Assembly (NCBI RefSeq): GCF_003011965.1
Contig: NZ_PXWG01000030.1
Coordinates: forward strand, 1-62,505
Direction: 5' to 3'
DNA length: 62,505 bases
From: Streptosporangium nondiastaticum
Lineage (GTDB): Bacteria > Actinomycetota > Actinomycetes > Streptomycetales > Streptomycetaceae
In this document: positions 1 through 9,370 of the stretch, one piece after another
Layout: each line of letters begins with the position of its first letter
Position numbering within the stretch: the stretch's first letter is position 1
Position numbers and translations under genes: made by a program
The notes under the pieces: generated by a model
Database searches by the model: none
What the model saw: the letters and a program-made list of their open reading frames with translations, nothing else
Told to the model about the DNA's origin: nothing

Positions 1-94
1 AAGGCTCCCAGTAGACGACTGGGTTGATAGGCCAGGTGTGGAAGACCGGTAACGGTTGGAGCTGACTGGTACTAATAGGCCGAGGGCTTGTCCT
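1..94 (+). rRNA. 23S ribosomal RNA, 3' end (partial)
   Basis: The first ~94 bases match the conserved 3' end of bacterial 23S rRNA: the GTTGATAGGCC segment, then a GGTACTAATAGGCCGAGGGC segment as in domain VI and helix 1. The 5' part lies outside the window. The 3' boundary is estimated from the usual end shortly after the GGGCTTG segment. The 5S gene follows 75 bases later in the standard rrn order. Confidence 0.95.
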
Positions 95-169
95 CAGTTG
101 CTCGCGTCCACTGTGTTAGTTCTGAAGTAACGAACTCGCCTTTGCTGGCTGGAGTTCAAATTTCATAGT

Positions 170-288
170 GTTTCGGTGGTCATAGCGTTAGGGAAACGCC
201 CGGTTACATTCCGAACCCGGAAGCTAAGCCTTTCAGCGCCGATGGTACTGCATGGGGGACCGTGTGGGAGAGTAGGACGCCGCCGAAC
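170..288 (+). rRNA. rrf: 5S ribosomal RNA
   Basis: About 119 bases with all the hallmarks of 5S rRNA. The ends pair (GTTTCGGTGG with CCGCCGAAC). Inside are the conserved CATTCCGAACCCGGAAGC loop and the TGGGAGAGTAGGACGCCGCC 3' half. It follows the 23S 3' end, completing an rrn operon. Ends are accurate to about one or two bases. Confidence 0.95.
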
Positions 289-298
289 GATTTTTAGA

Positions 299-341
299 GA
301 AAGCCCTGGTGGGAACCTTGAGTTCCTGCCAGGGCTTTTTC
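299..341 (+). terminator. Intrinsic terminator of the rrn operon
   Basis: A hairpin with arms AGCCCTGG and CCAGGGCT, extended by GGGAAC/GTTCC, is followed directly by a T tract. It sits just downstream of the 5S gene and ahead of the next protein gene, as expected for a factor-independent rrn terminator. Confidence 0.85.
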
Positions 342-445
342 GCGTTCCCAGCCCCTTTCCCCCTCCGCCCCTCGCGGTACCCGCACCGCACCGGAGGGTA
401 AGGTCAGGGGGTATCGTTCGCATATTTCCCACAGGAGGCCCCCGG

Positions 446-1036
446 GTGGAGGTCCAGGAGACGCGAGTCCAGACCGACCGCGTCCTCACCATCCCGAACA
501 TCCTCAGCATGGCGCGCCTCGTCGGCGTCCCCCTCTTCCTGTGGCTGATTCTCCAGAAGCACGACGGGTGGGCGCTCCTCGTCCTGGCGCTCAGCGGCGT
601 CAGCGACTACCTCGACGGGAAACTCGCCCGCCGCTGGAATCAGATCAGCAGCCTCGGCCGGCTGCTCGATCCGGCCGCCGACCGCCTCTACATCCTTTCC
701 ACCCTCTTCGGCCTGACATGGCGTGAGATCCTTCCGCTCTGGCTGACCGCCGCCCTCATCGCCCGAGAGGCGATGCTGCTGGTCATGGTGTGGATCCTGA
801 GGCGCCACGGCTATCCGCCGCCGCAGGTGAACTTCCTCGGCAAGGCCGCGACCTTCAACCTGATGTACGCGTTCCCGTTGCTGCTTCTCAGTGACGGACA
901 CGGCTGGTTGCCGTCACTCGCCGCGATTTTCGGATGGGCGTTCGCCGGATGGGGTACAACCCTCTATTGGTGGGCAGGGATCCTCTATGTGGTCCAGGTC
1001 CGCCGCCTGGTCAAGGCGGACGCCACGGCCGACTGA
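446..1036 (+). CDS. CDP-alcohol phosphatidyltransferase family membrane protein
   Basis: A 196-residue membrane enzyme that swaps CMP of a CDP-alcohol for a second alcohol in phospholipid synthesis. The full signature D-x2-DG-x2-AR-x8-G-x3-D-x3-D is present at residues 54-79 (D54, D57, G58, A61, R62, G71, D75, D79), followed by several hydrophobic helices. The GTG start at 446 has AGGAGG seven bases upstream; in-frame codons further upstream run into the 5S gene and are rejected. The substrate cannot be read from sequence. Actinobacterial members include phosphatidylglycerophosphate synthases and the CDP-alcohol-type cardiolipin synthase of Streptomyces. It is the first gene of a block resembling mycobacterial Rv1822 onward. 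Confidence 0.9.
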   Translation: MEVQETRVQTDRVLTIPNILSMARLVGVPLFLWLILQKHDGWALLVLALSGVSDYLDGKLARRWNQISSLGRLLDPAADRLYILSTLFGLTWREILPLWLTAALIAREAMLLVMVWILRRHGYPPPQVNFLGKAATFNLMYAFPLLLLSDGHGWLPSLAAIFGWAFAGWGTTLYWWAGILYVVQVRRLVKADATAD

Positions 1037-1137
1037 GCCCGTCGCGGACCCCGGCCCTACTGCGGACGTCCCGGGCGTGAAGTCGGCATGACCGTTGTTC
1101 GTCATGACCGTCGTCTCGCAAGGAGGACGCTTCCGAC

Positions 1138-3633
1138 ATGAAGGCCGTCGTGATGGCCGGTGGTGAAGGCACCCGCCTTCGCCCCATGACCTCGAGCATG
1201 CCCAAGCCGCTCCTGCCGGTCGCCAACCGGCCGATCATGGAGCACGTGCTGCGACTGCTCAAGCGGCACGGACTCACCGAGACCGTGGTGACGGTGCAGT
1301 TCCTCGCCTCCCTCGTCAGGAACTACTTCGGGGACGGCGAGGAACTCGGCATGGAGCTCACCTATGCCAACGAGGAAAAGCCACTCGGCACCGCGGGGAG
1401 CGTCAAGAACGCCGAGGAGGCGCTCAAGGACGACGCCTTCCTGGTGATCTCCGGAGACGCCCTCACCGATTTCGACCTGACCGACCTGATCCGTTTCCAC
1501 AAGGAGAAGGGCGCCCTCGTCACGGTCTGTCTCACCCGTGTGCCCAACCCCCTGGAATTCGGGATCACCATTGTCGACGAGAACGGCAAGGTCGACCGCT
1601 TCCTGGAAAAGCCCACCTGGGGACAGGTCTTCTCCGACACGGTGAACACGGGCATCTACGTCATGGAGCCCGAGGTCTTCGACTACGTCGAGGCCGACGT
1701 CCCCGTCGACTGGTCCGGCGACGTCTTCCCCCAGCTGATGAAGGAGGGCAAGCCGGTCTACGGCTATGTCGCCGAGGGCTACTGGGAGGACGTCGGCACC
1801 CACGAGAGCTACGTCAAGGCGCAGGCCGACGTGCTCGAAGGCAGAGTCGACGTCGACATAGACGGTTTCGAGATCTCGCCCGGCGTCTGGGTCGCCGAAG
1901 GGGCCGAGGTCCACCCCGACGCCACTCTCCGCGGCCCGCTCTACATCGGCGACTACGCCAAGGTCGAAGCCGGTGCCGAGATCCGCGAACATACCGTCGT
2001 CGGGTCCAACGTCGTCGTCAAGAGCGGAGCCTTTCTTCACAAGGCCGTCGTCCACGACAACGTCTACATCGGCCAGCAGAGCAACCTGCGCGGCTGCGTC
2101 ATCGGCAAGAACACCGACATCATGCGCGCCGCGCGGATCGAGGACGGCGCCGTCATCGGCGACGAGTGCCTGGTCGGTGAGGAATCGATTATTCAGGGCA
2201 ACGTCCGCGTCTATCCGTTCAAGACCATCGAGGCCGGCGCGTTCGTCAACACCTCGGTGATCTGGGAGTCCCGCGGCCAGGCCCACCTCTTCGGGGCGCG
2301 CGGCGTGTCCGGAGTCCTCAACGTGGAGATCACGCCCGAGCTGGCGGTACGGCTCGCGGGCGCGTACGCCACGACGCTCAAGAAGGGCTCCACCGTCACC
2401 ACGGCGCGTGACCACTCCCGCGGTGCGCGGGCGCTCAAGCGCGCGGTGATCTCCGCCCTGCAGGCCAGCGCCATAGACGTACGGGACCTGGAGAACGTCC
2501 CGCTGCCGGTGGCTCGCCAGCAGACGGCCCGGGGCAGCGCCGGCGGCATCATGATCCGTACGACGCCGGGCGTGCCGGACTCCGTCGACATCATGTTCTT
2601 CGACGAGCGCGGCGCCGACCTCTCCCAGGCCGGGCAGCGCAAGCTCGACCGGGTCTACGCCCGCCAGGAGTACCGCCGGGCCTTCCCCGGCGAGATCGGC
2701 GACCTGTCCTTCCCCTCCAGCGTCTACGACTCGTACGCGGGTTCGCTGCTGCGGTCCGTGGACACCAGCGGGGTGGCCGAGGCCGGGCTCAAGGTCGTGG
2801 TGGACGCGGCGCACGGCAGCGCCGGCCTCGTTCTGCCCAGCCTGCTGGGCCGGCTCGGTGTGGAGGCGTTCACCATCAACCCCGGGCTCGACGAGTCCCG
2901 GCCCACGGAGACCGCGGACGACCGCCGCTCCGGCCTGGTGCGGCTCGGGGAGATCGTGGCCTCGGCCCGGGCCGCGTTCGGCGTGCGGTTCGACCCGGTG
3001 GGCGAGCGGCTCTCCCTGGTCGACGAGCGCGGCCGGATCGTGGAGGACGACCGGGCCCTGCTCGTGCTGCTGGACCTGGTCGCCGCCGAGCGGCGCAGCG
3101 GCAAGGTGGCCCTGCCGGTGACCACCACGCGCATCGCCGAGCAGGTGGCGGCGTACCACGGCACGCAGGTCGAGTGGACGACGACCTCGCCCGACGACCT
3201 GACGAGGGTCGGCCGTGCGGACACCACGATCTTCGGCGGGGACGGGCGCGGCGGCTTCATCGTCCCCGAATCGACCAGCGTTTTCGACGGGACCGCGGCA
3301 TTCGTCCGGCTCATCGGTCTGGTGGCGCGCACTCAGCTCACGCTCAGCCAGATAGACGCCCGCATCCCCCGTGCCCACGTGCTCCGCCGCGACCTGCCGA
3401 CACCGTGGGCCGTGAAGGGGCTCGTGATGCGGTCCGTGGTCGAGGCGGCCGGGGACCGGCACGTGGACACGACGGACGGAGTGCGGGTCGTGGAGGCGGA
3501 CGGGCGCTGGGTCATGGTGCTGCCGGATCCGGCCGAGGCGGTGACGCACCTGTGGGCCGAGGGGCCCGACGACGCCTCGGCGCAGGCCCTGCTCGACGAG
3601 TGGTCGGCGGTCGTGGACGGCGCCGGGCGCTGA
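1138..3633 (+). CDS. Mannose-1-phosphate guanylyltransferase with degenerate phosphomannomutase domain
   Basis: An 831-residue protein in three parts. Residues 1-240 are a nucleotidyltransferase (GGEGTRLRP at 8-16, PKPLLPV at 22-28) expected to make GDP-mannose from GTP and mannose-1-phosphate. Residues ~250-375 are hexapeptide repeats of a left-handed beta helix. Residues ~385-831 are a phosphohexomutase fold. The mutase part looks inactive: the phosphoserine loop is MIRTTPG at 472-478 with no serine, and the metal loop DGDxDR reads DPVGER at 619-624. The ATG has AGGAGG upstream. GDP-mannose feeds mannosyl lipid and protein O-mannosylation pathways in actinomycetes. Confidence 0.92.
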   Translation: MKAVVMAGGEGTRLRPMTSSMPKPLLPVANRPIMEHVLRLLKRHGLTETVVTVQFLASLVRNYFGDGEELGMELTYANEEKPLGTAGSVKNAEEALKDDAFLVISGDALTDFDLTDLIRFHKEKGALVTVCLTRVPNPLEFGITIVDENGKVDRFLEKPTWGQVFSDTVNTGIYVMEPEVFDYVEADVPVDWSGDVFPQLMKEGKPVYGYVAEGYWEDVGTHESYVKAQADVLEGRVDVDIDGFEISPGVWVAEGAEVHPDATLRGPLYIGDYAKVEAGAEIREHTVVGSNVVVKSGAFLHKAVVHDNVYIGQQSNLRGCVIGKNTDIMRAARIEDGAVIGDECLVGEESIIQGNVRVYPFKTIEAGAFVNTSVIWESRGQAHLFGARGVSGVLNVEITPELAVRLAGAYATTLKKGSTVTTARDHSRGARALKRAVISALQASAIDVRDLENVPLPVARQQTARGSAGGIMIRTTPGVPDSVDIMFFDERGADLSQAGQRKLDRVYARQEYRRAFPGEIGDLSFPSSVYDSYAGSLLRSVDTSGVAEAGLKVVVDAAHGSAGLVLPSLLGRLGVEAFTINPGLDESRPTETADDRRSGLVRLGEIVASARAAFGVRFDPVGERLSLVDERGRIVEDDRALLVLLDLVAAERRSGKVALPVTTTRIAEQVAAYHGTQVEWTTTSPDDLTRVGRADTTIFGGDGRGGFIVPESTSVFDGTAAFVRLIGLVARTQLTLSQIDARIPRAHVLRRDLPTPWAVKGLVMRSVVEAAGDRHVDTTDGVRVVEADGRWVMVLPDPAEAVTHLWAEGPDDASAQALLDEWSAVVDGAGR

Positions 3634-3640
3634 GCGCGGA

Positions 3641-3660
3641 CGCCGGGTCAGGACCCGGCG
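3641..3660 (+). terminator. Hairpin after the guanylyltransferase gene
   Basis: A perfect 8-bp stem (CGCCGGGT / ACCCGGCG) with a 4-base loop starts eight bases after the stop codon. There is no U tract, which is usual for Streptomyces terminators. It probably separates this transcript from the DUF881 cluster. Confidence 0.55.
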
Positions 3661-3755
3661 GGCGTCGTCTCCTTGGGGCCGGACCGGTAGCGGAGTGATC
3701 CCGCGTCCGGCGCGCCGGTGGGGCCATTGGGAGACGACGCCCCCGACGTGCGACG

Positions 3756-4688
3756 ATGTGCGGCATGTCGCAGCAGCCCCCCGATCGGAGCACGCCCACG
3801 CCGCCTCCGCGTCCCGACGCCTCGATGTCGCTGCTGACCAATGTGATGGACCACAGCCTCGACGACGGCTACGCCGAGGCGGCGGCCCGGCGGCGGACGG
3901 AGGGTCGCAGCGGGCTGCCGAGCCCGCTGCGGGCCAAGCTGGGCCTCGCGGGCGCCCTGCTGCTGGCCGCGGTGGTGGTGACGCTGGGGGCGGCGCAGGC
4001 GCAGATATCGGCACCGACGCTGGCCAAGGAGCGCCAGCAGCTCATCGACCGCATCGAACGGGAGACCTCGGCGGCCGACGCGCTGCAGAAGAACGTCGAC
4101 ACCCTGCGGGACGCCGTCGGCACCAAGCAGCGTGACGTCCTGGAGAAGCACGGCGGGGACAAGGCCGACCTGGTGGCGCTGCTCGCGGGCGCGACCGCCG
4201 TGCAGGGCCCCGGGGTCAAGCTGGTCGTGGACGACGCCAAGCAGACGAAGCAGAGCGGTGGCGGCGGGCCGCGCGAGAGCAGCGGCTTCTCCGACACGGG
4301 CCGGGTGCGCGACCGCGACATGCAGCGGATCGTCAACGGCCTGTGGCAGTCGGGGGCGGAGGCCGTCTCGGTCAACGGGCAGCGGCTGACGGCGCTGTCG
4401 GCGATCAGGGCCGCCGGTGACGCCATACTGGTGGACAACAGGCCGCTGGTGCCGCCGTACACGGTGCTCGCGATCGGTGACGGACAGCAGTTCGCCAACG
4501 CCTTCCAGCGCAGCGCCGACGGGCTGTACCTGCGCGCTCTGCAGCAGAAGTACGGGGTCCGCTACAGCATTTCCGCTCAGGGAGAGGTCCGGCTGCCCGC
4601 CGCGCCGAGCCTGATCGTACGTACCGCACAGCCGCATGAGGGTGGCGCGGCCGGCCGCGCCACCGACACAGGGAAGGGCACATCGTGA
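3756..4688 (+). CDS. DUF881 family membrane-anchored protein (first copy)
   Basis: A 310-residue protein. The N-terminal ~60 residues are cytoplasmic, a single membrane helix spans about 63-82, a short coiled coil follows, and the C-terminal half is the DUF881 domain, predicted to be outside the membrane. An alternative ATG lies at 3765; neither start has a clear ribosome binding site. Its stop overlaps the next start (GTGA), so the two are translationally coupled. The molecular role of DUF881 is unknown. The DUF881/small basic protein/DUF881 trio is conserved in actinobacteria (Rv1823-Rv1825) and is suspected of a cell envelope or division role. Confidence 0.85.
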   Translation: MCGMSQQPPDRSTPTPPPRPDASMSLLTNVMDHSLDDGYAEAAARRRTEGRSGLPSPLRAKLGLAGALLLAAVVVTLGAAQAQISAPTLAKERQQLIDRIERETSAADALQKNVDTLRDAVGTKQRDVLEKHGGDKADLVALLAGATAVQGPGVKLVVDDAKQTKQSGGGGPRESSGFSDTGRVRDRDMQRIVNGLWQSGAEAVSVNGQRLTALSAIRAAGDAILVDNRPLVPPYTVLAIGDGQQFANAFQRSADGLYLRALQQKYGVRYSISAQGEVRLPAAPSLIVRTAQPHEGGAAGRATDTGKGTS

Positions 4689-5017
4689 TCGCCGTACTGG
4701 GCCTCGTCGTGGGAGTCGTGGTCGGACTTGTCGTCCGTCCCGTGGTGCCGACGGTGGTCGAGCCCTACCTTCCCATCGCCGTCGTGGCGGCGCTCGACGC
4801 GGTCTTCGGCGGCCTCCGGGCGATGCTGGACGGAATCTTCGACGACAAGGTGTTCGTCGTCTCGTTCCTGTCCAACGTCGTCGTGGCGGCGCTGATCGTC
4901 TTCCTGGGCGACAAGCTCGGGGTCGGTGCCCAGCTCTCCACGGGTGTCGTGGTCGTCCTGGGCATCCGCATCTTCTCCAACGCGGCCGCGATCCGCCGGC
5001 ACGTCTTCCGGGCGTGA
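4685..5017 (+). CDS. Small basic family protein (DUF1290)
   Basis: A 110-residue, very hydrophobic protein with about three membrane helices and a basic C-terminus. The pattern with RPVVP near the N-terminus and IRIFSNAAAIRRH near the end is typical of the Sbp/DUF1290 family. Its GTG start overlaps the stop of the preceding DUF881 gene by four bases, and the second DUF881 gene starts five bases after its stop. The three proteins therefore probably act as a membrane complex. No biochemical activity is established. Confidence 0.9.
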   Translation: MIAVLGLVVGVVVGLVVRPVVPTVVEPYLPIAVVAALDAVFGGLRAMLDGIFDDKVFVVSFLSNVVVAALIVFLGDKLGVGAQLSTGVVVVLGIRIFSNAAAIRRHVFRA

Positions 5018-5022
5018 GGCCG

Positions 5023-6165
5023 ATGAGCACCGACGGCAACACGCCCGACGAGAACCCGCCCGGTGAGCCGGCTTCCGCGGAGGAGCGGACGTCGGCCGAA
5101 GGGCCGAAGAAAGCCGCGAAGTCCGGTAAGCCCGGGAAAGCCGAGAAGGCCCCTGAGGCTGCGGAGAAGGCCGTTGAGCCTGCCGAGGCCCCTGAGGGCG
5201 GTAAAGGCGATAAAGCCGAAAGGTCTGAAAAGGCCGACGCGCCCGCGGGGCCGGGCGAGGCCGGCGAATCCGGCAGGAGCGATAAGGGCGGCAAGGGCGG
5301 TGAGGTCGGCAAGAGCGGTGAGCCGGAGAAATCCGCAGGTGCCGGGCCGGAGCCTGGTCCTGACGCCGGTTCCGCATCCGGGGCCGCTGCCGCCCCCGGG
5401 CCCGTGCCCGAGCCCACTCCCGCGCCGCCGCCGGCCGCCGCGCCCGTGACGGGTCGTCAGCGCCTGCTGAACAGCCTCTGGCCGCCGCGGCTGACGAGGG
5501 CCCAGCTCACCGTCGCGGTGCTGCTGTGCGTCCTGGGCCTGGGCCTGGCCATCCAGGTCCGGTCGACCAGCGACAACAGCGCGCTGCGCGGTGCCCGGCA
5601 GGAGGACCTCGTACGGATCCTGGACGAGCTCGACAACCGCACGAAGCGGCTGGAGGACGAGAAGCGACGCCTGGAGAACCAGCGCACCGAGCTGGAGAGC
5701 AGCTCCAACCAGGCCGCGGAGGCCCGCAAGCAGACCGCGCAGAAGGAGCAGCAGCTGGGTATCCTCGCGGGCACGGTGGGGGCGCAGGGGCCGGGCATCG
5801 AGCTCACGGTGAGCGACCCCAAGGGCCTGGTCGAGGCCGACAAGCTGCTGGACGCCATCCAGGAGCTGCGGGCCGCGGGCGCCGAGGCCATCCAGATCAA
5901 CGACGTCCGGGTGGCCGCCGACACGTACTTCTCGGGTGCGGCGGGCAGGGTGGAGATCGACGGCAAGAAGGTCTCGCAGCCCTACCGGTTCAAGGTGATC
6001 GGCAAGCCGCAGGACCTGGAGCCCGCGCTCAACATCCCCGGCGGTGTGGTGCAGACGCTGGAGAAGGAGCAGGCGGGCGTCTCGGTCCAGCGGTCTGAGA
6101 AGATCATTGTGGACGCCTTGCGCCCGGCGAAGCGGCCTGACTACGCTCGGTCGTCATCGCAGTGA
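5023..6165 (+). CDS. DUF881 family protein with long charged N-terminal region (second copy)
   Basis: A 380-residue protein. Residues 1 to ~145 are a disordered, Lys/Glu/Ala/Gly/Pro-rich stretch, followed by one membrane helix (~157-177), a coiled coil rich in Glu/Arg/Lys (~190-240) and a DUF881 domain (~245-375). The ATG at 5023 lies just after the DUF1290 stop. The charged cytoplasmic tail is unlike the first copy's and may bind nucleic acid or partner proteins; that is inference. It corresponds in order to Rv1825 of the mycobacterial block. Confidence 0.87.
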   Translation: MSTDGNTPDENPPGEPASAEERTSAEGPKKAAKSGKPGKAEKAPEAAEKAVEPAEAPEGGKGDKAERSEKADAPAGPGEAGESGRSDKGGKGGEVGKSGEPEKSAGAGPEPGPDAGSASGAAAAPGPVPEPTPAPPPAAAPVTGRQRLLNSLWPPRLTRAQLTVAVLLCVLGLGLAIQVRSTSDNSALRGARQEDLVRILDELDNRTKRLEDEKRRLENQRTELESSSNQAAEARKQTAQKEQQLGILAGTVGAQGPGIELTVSDPKGLVEADKLLDAIQELRAAGAEAIQINDVRVAADTYFSGAAGRVEIDGKKVSQPYRFKVIGKPQDLEPALNIPGGVVQTLEKEQAGVSVQRSEKIIVDALRPAKRPDYARSSSQ

Positions 6166-6355
6166 GGCGGGCGGGCGTGCGGGCTTCGGAGGGAGGCCAC
6201 GAGGTTGCGGGGGGTCGGCGCACCAAGTCGAGGGTGCGTGGTGGAAACTGTCTGTTGACCACGGACGTTGTATGGATGTCCGGGTCGGACGGTGTGTGCA
6301 TCGAGGGTTTGTCCTGCCCCACGGGCGGGTCTGTTTCGGTCAAGGGGAATCGCCC

Positions 6356-7129
6356 GTGAAGTTGTTTGCGAAGTTGTTCGGCAAGAGCGCACGCCAGGAC
6401 GGTGGCAGCGCCCGCCACCGCGCGTCGCGCCATGGTGAGGGCGGTCAGGGCCAGGAGGCCGCCCACGAGGGGCGTCCGCTGTTCCGGGACGAGACGGCGG
6501 CTCCGGGAGGAGACATTCCGGGCGGGTCGGCTGTTGACCCCGCTGCCACCGGGCGCATAGGTTTCGGGGCACCAGCGACCTCGAGCGGAGGGTCTGCCTT
6601 GCCGGTTTGTACGAGGTGCGGCCACCGGAACGCCGAGGGGAGCCGGTTCTGCTCCAACTGCGGCGCCCCGCTGCGGCCCGGTGCCGTGGCCGAGCGCGCC
6701 TCGGAGACGACATCGACCATCTCCATCTCCGGTCTCGAGGCGTACGACTCCGAGACCACCGGCCAGACGGCGATCCCGTCGCTCTCGCCGGAGGCCCAGG
6801 CGGCCGTCGACGCGCTGCCGCTGGGTTCGGCGCTGCTGGTGGTCCGGCGCGGGCCGAACTCCGGCAGCCGGTTCCTCCTGGACGGCGAGATCACGACGGC
6901 GGGCCGGCACCCGCAGAGCGACATCTTCCTGGACGACGTCACGGTCTCCCGCCGGCACGTGGAGTTCCGCAGAGGCCAGGACGGCGGCTTCACCGTTTCC
7001 GACGTCGGCAGCCTCAACGGCACGTACGTCAACCGCGAGCGGATCGACTCGGTGTCGCTCAACAGTGGCGACGAGGTCCAGATCGGCAAGTACCGGCTGG
7101 TCTTCTACGGCAGCCAGCGGGGCATCTGA
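6356..7129 (+). CDS. GarA-like FHA domain protein with zinc ribbon
   Basis: A 257-residue soluble protein. A zinc-ribbon motif has cysteines 85, 88, 99 and 102; an ETTS motif lies at 117-120; and an FHA phosphothreonine-binding domain spans ~165-255 (GRHPQSDIFL, SRRH, GSLNGTYVN). In mycobacterial GarA the ETTS threonines are phosphorylated by PknB/PknG and then bound by the protein's own FHA domain, switching control of 2-oxoglutarate and glutamate metabolism. The motif and position next to ftsR support orthology. The N-terminal ~100 residues, including the zinc ribbon, are extra compared with GarA. The GTG start at 6356 has AAGGGG upstream. Confidence 0.88.
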   Translation: MKLFAKLFGKSARQDGGSARHRASRHGEGGQGQEAAHEGRPLFRDETAAPGGDIPGGSAVDPAATGRIGFGAPATSSGGSALPVCTRCGHRNAEGSRFCSNCGAPLRPGAVAERASETTSTISISGLEAYDSETTGQTAIPSLSPEAQAAVDALPLGSALLVVRRGPNSGSRFLLDGEITTAGRHPQSDIFLDDVTVSRRHVEFRRGQDGGFTVSDVGSLNGTYVNRERIDSVSLNSGDEVQIGKYRLVFYGSQRGI

Positions 7130-7133
7130 CCCT

Positions 7134-7152
7134 CCCCGGACTCCGTCCGGGG
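7134..7152 (+). terminator. Hairpin between the FHA gene and ftsR
   Basis: A perfect 8-bp stem (CCCCGGAC / GTCCGGGG) with a 3-base loop fills the 41-base gap between the two genes. It may attenuate read-through into ftsR. Confidence 0.5.
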
Positions 7153-7170
7153 GGACCCCAAGGAAGGGCC

Positions 7171-7980
7171 ATGCTTCGAACACCGTCGGGCGGTGCCGGG
7201 TCTCCCGGTGCCGCCGGCGCGGAAGGACGGCTGGTGAGCATCGGCACGGTGCTCAACCTGCTCCGCGAGGAGTTCCCCGAGGTCACCATCTCCAAGATTC
7301 GTTTCCTGGAGGCGGAGGGTCTGGTGGAGCCGCAGCGCACGCCGTCCGGATACCGCAAGTTCAGCACGGAGGACGTGGAGCGGCTCGGTTGTGTGCTGCG
7401 CATGCAGCGCGATCACTATCTCCCGCTGCGGGTCATCAAGGAGCACCTGGAGGCCCGGGCCCGGGGCGAGACGCCGCAGCTGCCCGCCCCGGCGAAGCCG
7501 CGTGACGCCGCCCTCGTGGCCGCCGACGACCGCGTCGCCGGGCCGCCCGGCGACGCCGGTGACATCACCCGCGCCGCCGGCGCGGAGCTGGGCGCCCCCG
7601 TGCCCGCCCCGCCCGTGCGGATCGGCCGGGAAGAGCTCCTGAGTGCCACCGGTGTCACGGAGAGTGAGCTGGGGGAGTGGGAGTCGTACGGGCTCGTCAC
7701 CCCCCACCCGGACGGCGGATTCGACGCCGATGCGGTGGCCGTCGCGCGCCTCGTCGCCGACCTGGGCCGTTTCGGCCTGGAGCCGCGCCACCTGCGCGCC
7801 ATGAAGGCCGCCGCCGACCGCCAGGCCGGCCTGGTCGAACAGGTGGTCGCACCGCTGCGGCGGCACCGCAATCCGCAGACCAGGGCGCATGCCGAGGCCA
7901 CCACGCGCGAGCTGGCCACGCTGTCCGTGCGCCTGCACGCGGCGCTCGTGCAGGCGGCGCTGCACGCGGGCTCGCACTGA
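7171..7980 (+). CDS. ftsR: MerR-type transcriptional regulator FtsR
   Basis: A 269-residue regulator with an N-terminal winged helix of the MerR superfamily. The stretch TISKIRFLEAEGLVEPQRT at ~40-58, then GYRKF and the AARG-like linker, is characteristic of the Rv1828/FtsR group. A second helical domain (~150-265) replaces the usual effector domain. In Corynebacterium FtsR activates ftsZ, and mycobacterial Rv1828 is the ortholog. ATG at 7171 with AAGGAAGGG upstream. It lies between the GarA-like gene and the bifunctional nuclease gene, as in mycobacteria. Confidence 0.9.
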   Translation: MLRTPSGGAGSPGAAGAEGRLVSIGTVLNLLREEFPEVTISKIRFLEAEGLVEPQRTPSGYRKFSTEDVERLGCVLRMQRDHYLPLRVIKEHLEARARGETPQLPAPAKPRDAALVAADDRVAGPPGDAGDITRAAGAELGAPVPAPPVRIGREELLSATGVTESELGEWESYGLVTPHPDGGFDADAVAVARLVADLGRFGLEPRHLRAMKAAADRQAGLVEQVVAPLRRHRNPQTRAHAEATTRELATLSVRLHAALVQAALHAGSH

Positions 7981-8020
7981 CCGGCCAGTGCCCGACTACC
8001 CAAACCTGCCGGGCACGTCC

Positions 8021-8026
8021 TAGGGT
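8021..8026 (+). promoter_or_regulatory. Candidate -10 element for a leaderless transcript
   Basis: TAGGGT lies exactly six bases before the GTG start at 8033, and no Shine-Dalgarno sequence is present. This fits a transcript starting at or next to the start codon. No good -35 box is visible. Confidence 0.5.
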
Positions 8027-8032
8027 TGCTGT

Positions 8033-8506
8033 GTGAACGAGCTCGATGTCGTGGGTGTCCGGGTGGAAATGCCCTCCAACCAGCCGATCGTGCTCCTGCG
8101 TGAAGTGGGAGGCGACCGCTACCTCCCGATCTGGATCGGACCGGGAGAGGCGACGGCCATTGCCTTTGCCCAGCAGGGCATGGCCCCGGCCCGCCCGCTG
8201 ACCCACGACCTTTTCAAGGACGTGCTGGAAGCGGTCGGCCAGCAGCTCACGGAGGTCCGCATCACGGACCTGCGCGAGGGTGTGTTCTACGCGGAGCTCG
8301 TCTTCGCCAGCGGCGTGGAGGTCAGCGCCCGGCCGTCCGACGCCATAGCGCTGGCCCTGCGCACCGGCACGCCGATCTACGGCAGCGACGGTGTGCTGGA
8401 CGACGCCGGGATCGCCATCCCGGACGAGCAGGAGGACGAGGTCGAGAAGTTCCGCGAGTTCCTCGACCAGATCTCGCCGGAGGACTTCGGCAGCAGCAGC
8501 CAGTGA
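8033..8506 (+). CDS. Bifunctional nuclease family protein (DUF151)
   Basis: A 157-residue protein that is almost entirely one BFN/DUF151 domain: PIVLLRE near residue 18, LPIWIGPGEA at ~31-40, RPLTHDL at ~53, and the SARPSDAIALALR signature at ~100. An acidic C-terminal tail follows. Founding plant members have RNase/DNase activity; the actinobacterial role is untested. The GTG at 8033 gives the conserved N-terminus and is probably translated from a leaderless mRNA. It corresponds to Rv1829. Confidence 0.92.
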   Translation: MNELDVVGVRVEMPSNQPIVLLREVGGDRYLPIWIGPGEATAIAFAQQGMAPARPLTHDLFKDVLEAVGQQLTEVRITDLREGVFYAELVFASGVEVSARPSDAIALALRTGTPIYGSDGVLDDAGIAIPDEQEDEVEKFREFLDQISPEDFGSSSQ

Positions 8507-8591
8507 CCCGGCCGGAGCGGCTCGCAACGGCCCGCCGCGGCGCATTCGACTAGCCTTTCCCGGCGCAGGGGCACGCAAAACCACTCTCTGG

Positions 8592-8655
8592 GTGATTATC
8601 ACTCGGCGTGCCGAGTGTGGCGATCGTTGACGCACCCCTGGTGACTGCCTACCGT
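8592..8655 (+). promoter_or_regulatory. Promoter with two upstream inverted repeats for the MerR-like gene
   Basis: TTGACG (8627-8632), a 17-base spacer and TACCGT (8650-8655) form a good housekeeping-type promoter. Just upstream lie an 11-base palindrome GTGATTATCAC (8592-8602) and an inverted repeat ACTCGGC-N2-GCCGAGT (8601-8616). These are candidate operators, possibly for the regulator encoded downstream. Confidence 0.65.
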
Positions 8656-8685
8656 CGAGAGGGCAGGTCAAGGACGGAGGTCGGC

Positions 8686-9303
<618 letters not shown>

Positions 9304-9370
9304 CCCGCGCGCCCGCGGCCCGCGTCGCACGTGAGTGCGATTGTCAGTGGCATGCGGCAGCATCGGTGTC

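Noticed and set aside
1102..4014. Long minus-strand open frame (970 codons) opposite the guanylyltransferase gene
   Set aside because: It is the mirror of a G/C-rich coding region; the sequence has no family features and the plus-strand gene is unambiguous.
6166..6355. Looked for gcvH between the second DUF881 gene and the FHA gene, as in mycobacteria
   Set aside because: No frame long enough for GcvH and no lipoyl-lysine motif; the gap appears noncoding.
9335..9370. Earlier GTG start for dinB
   Set aside because: It would add 12 residues with no family similarity and has no better ribosome binding site than GTG 9371.
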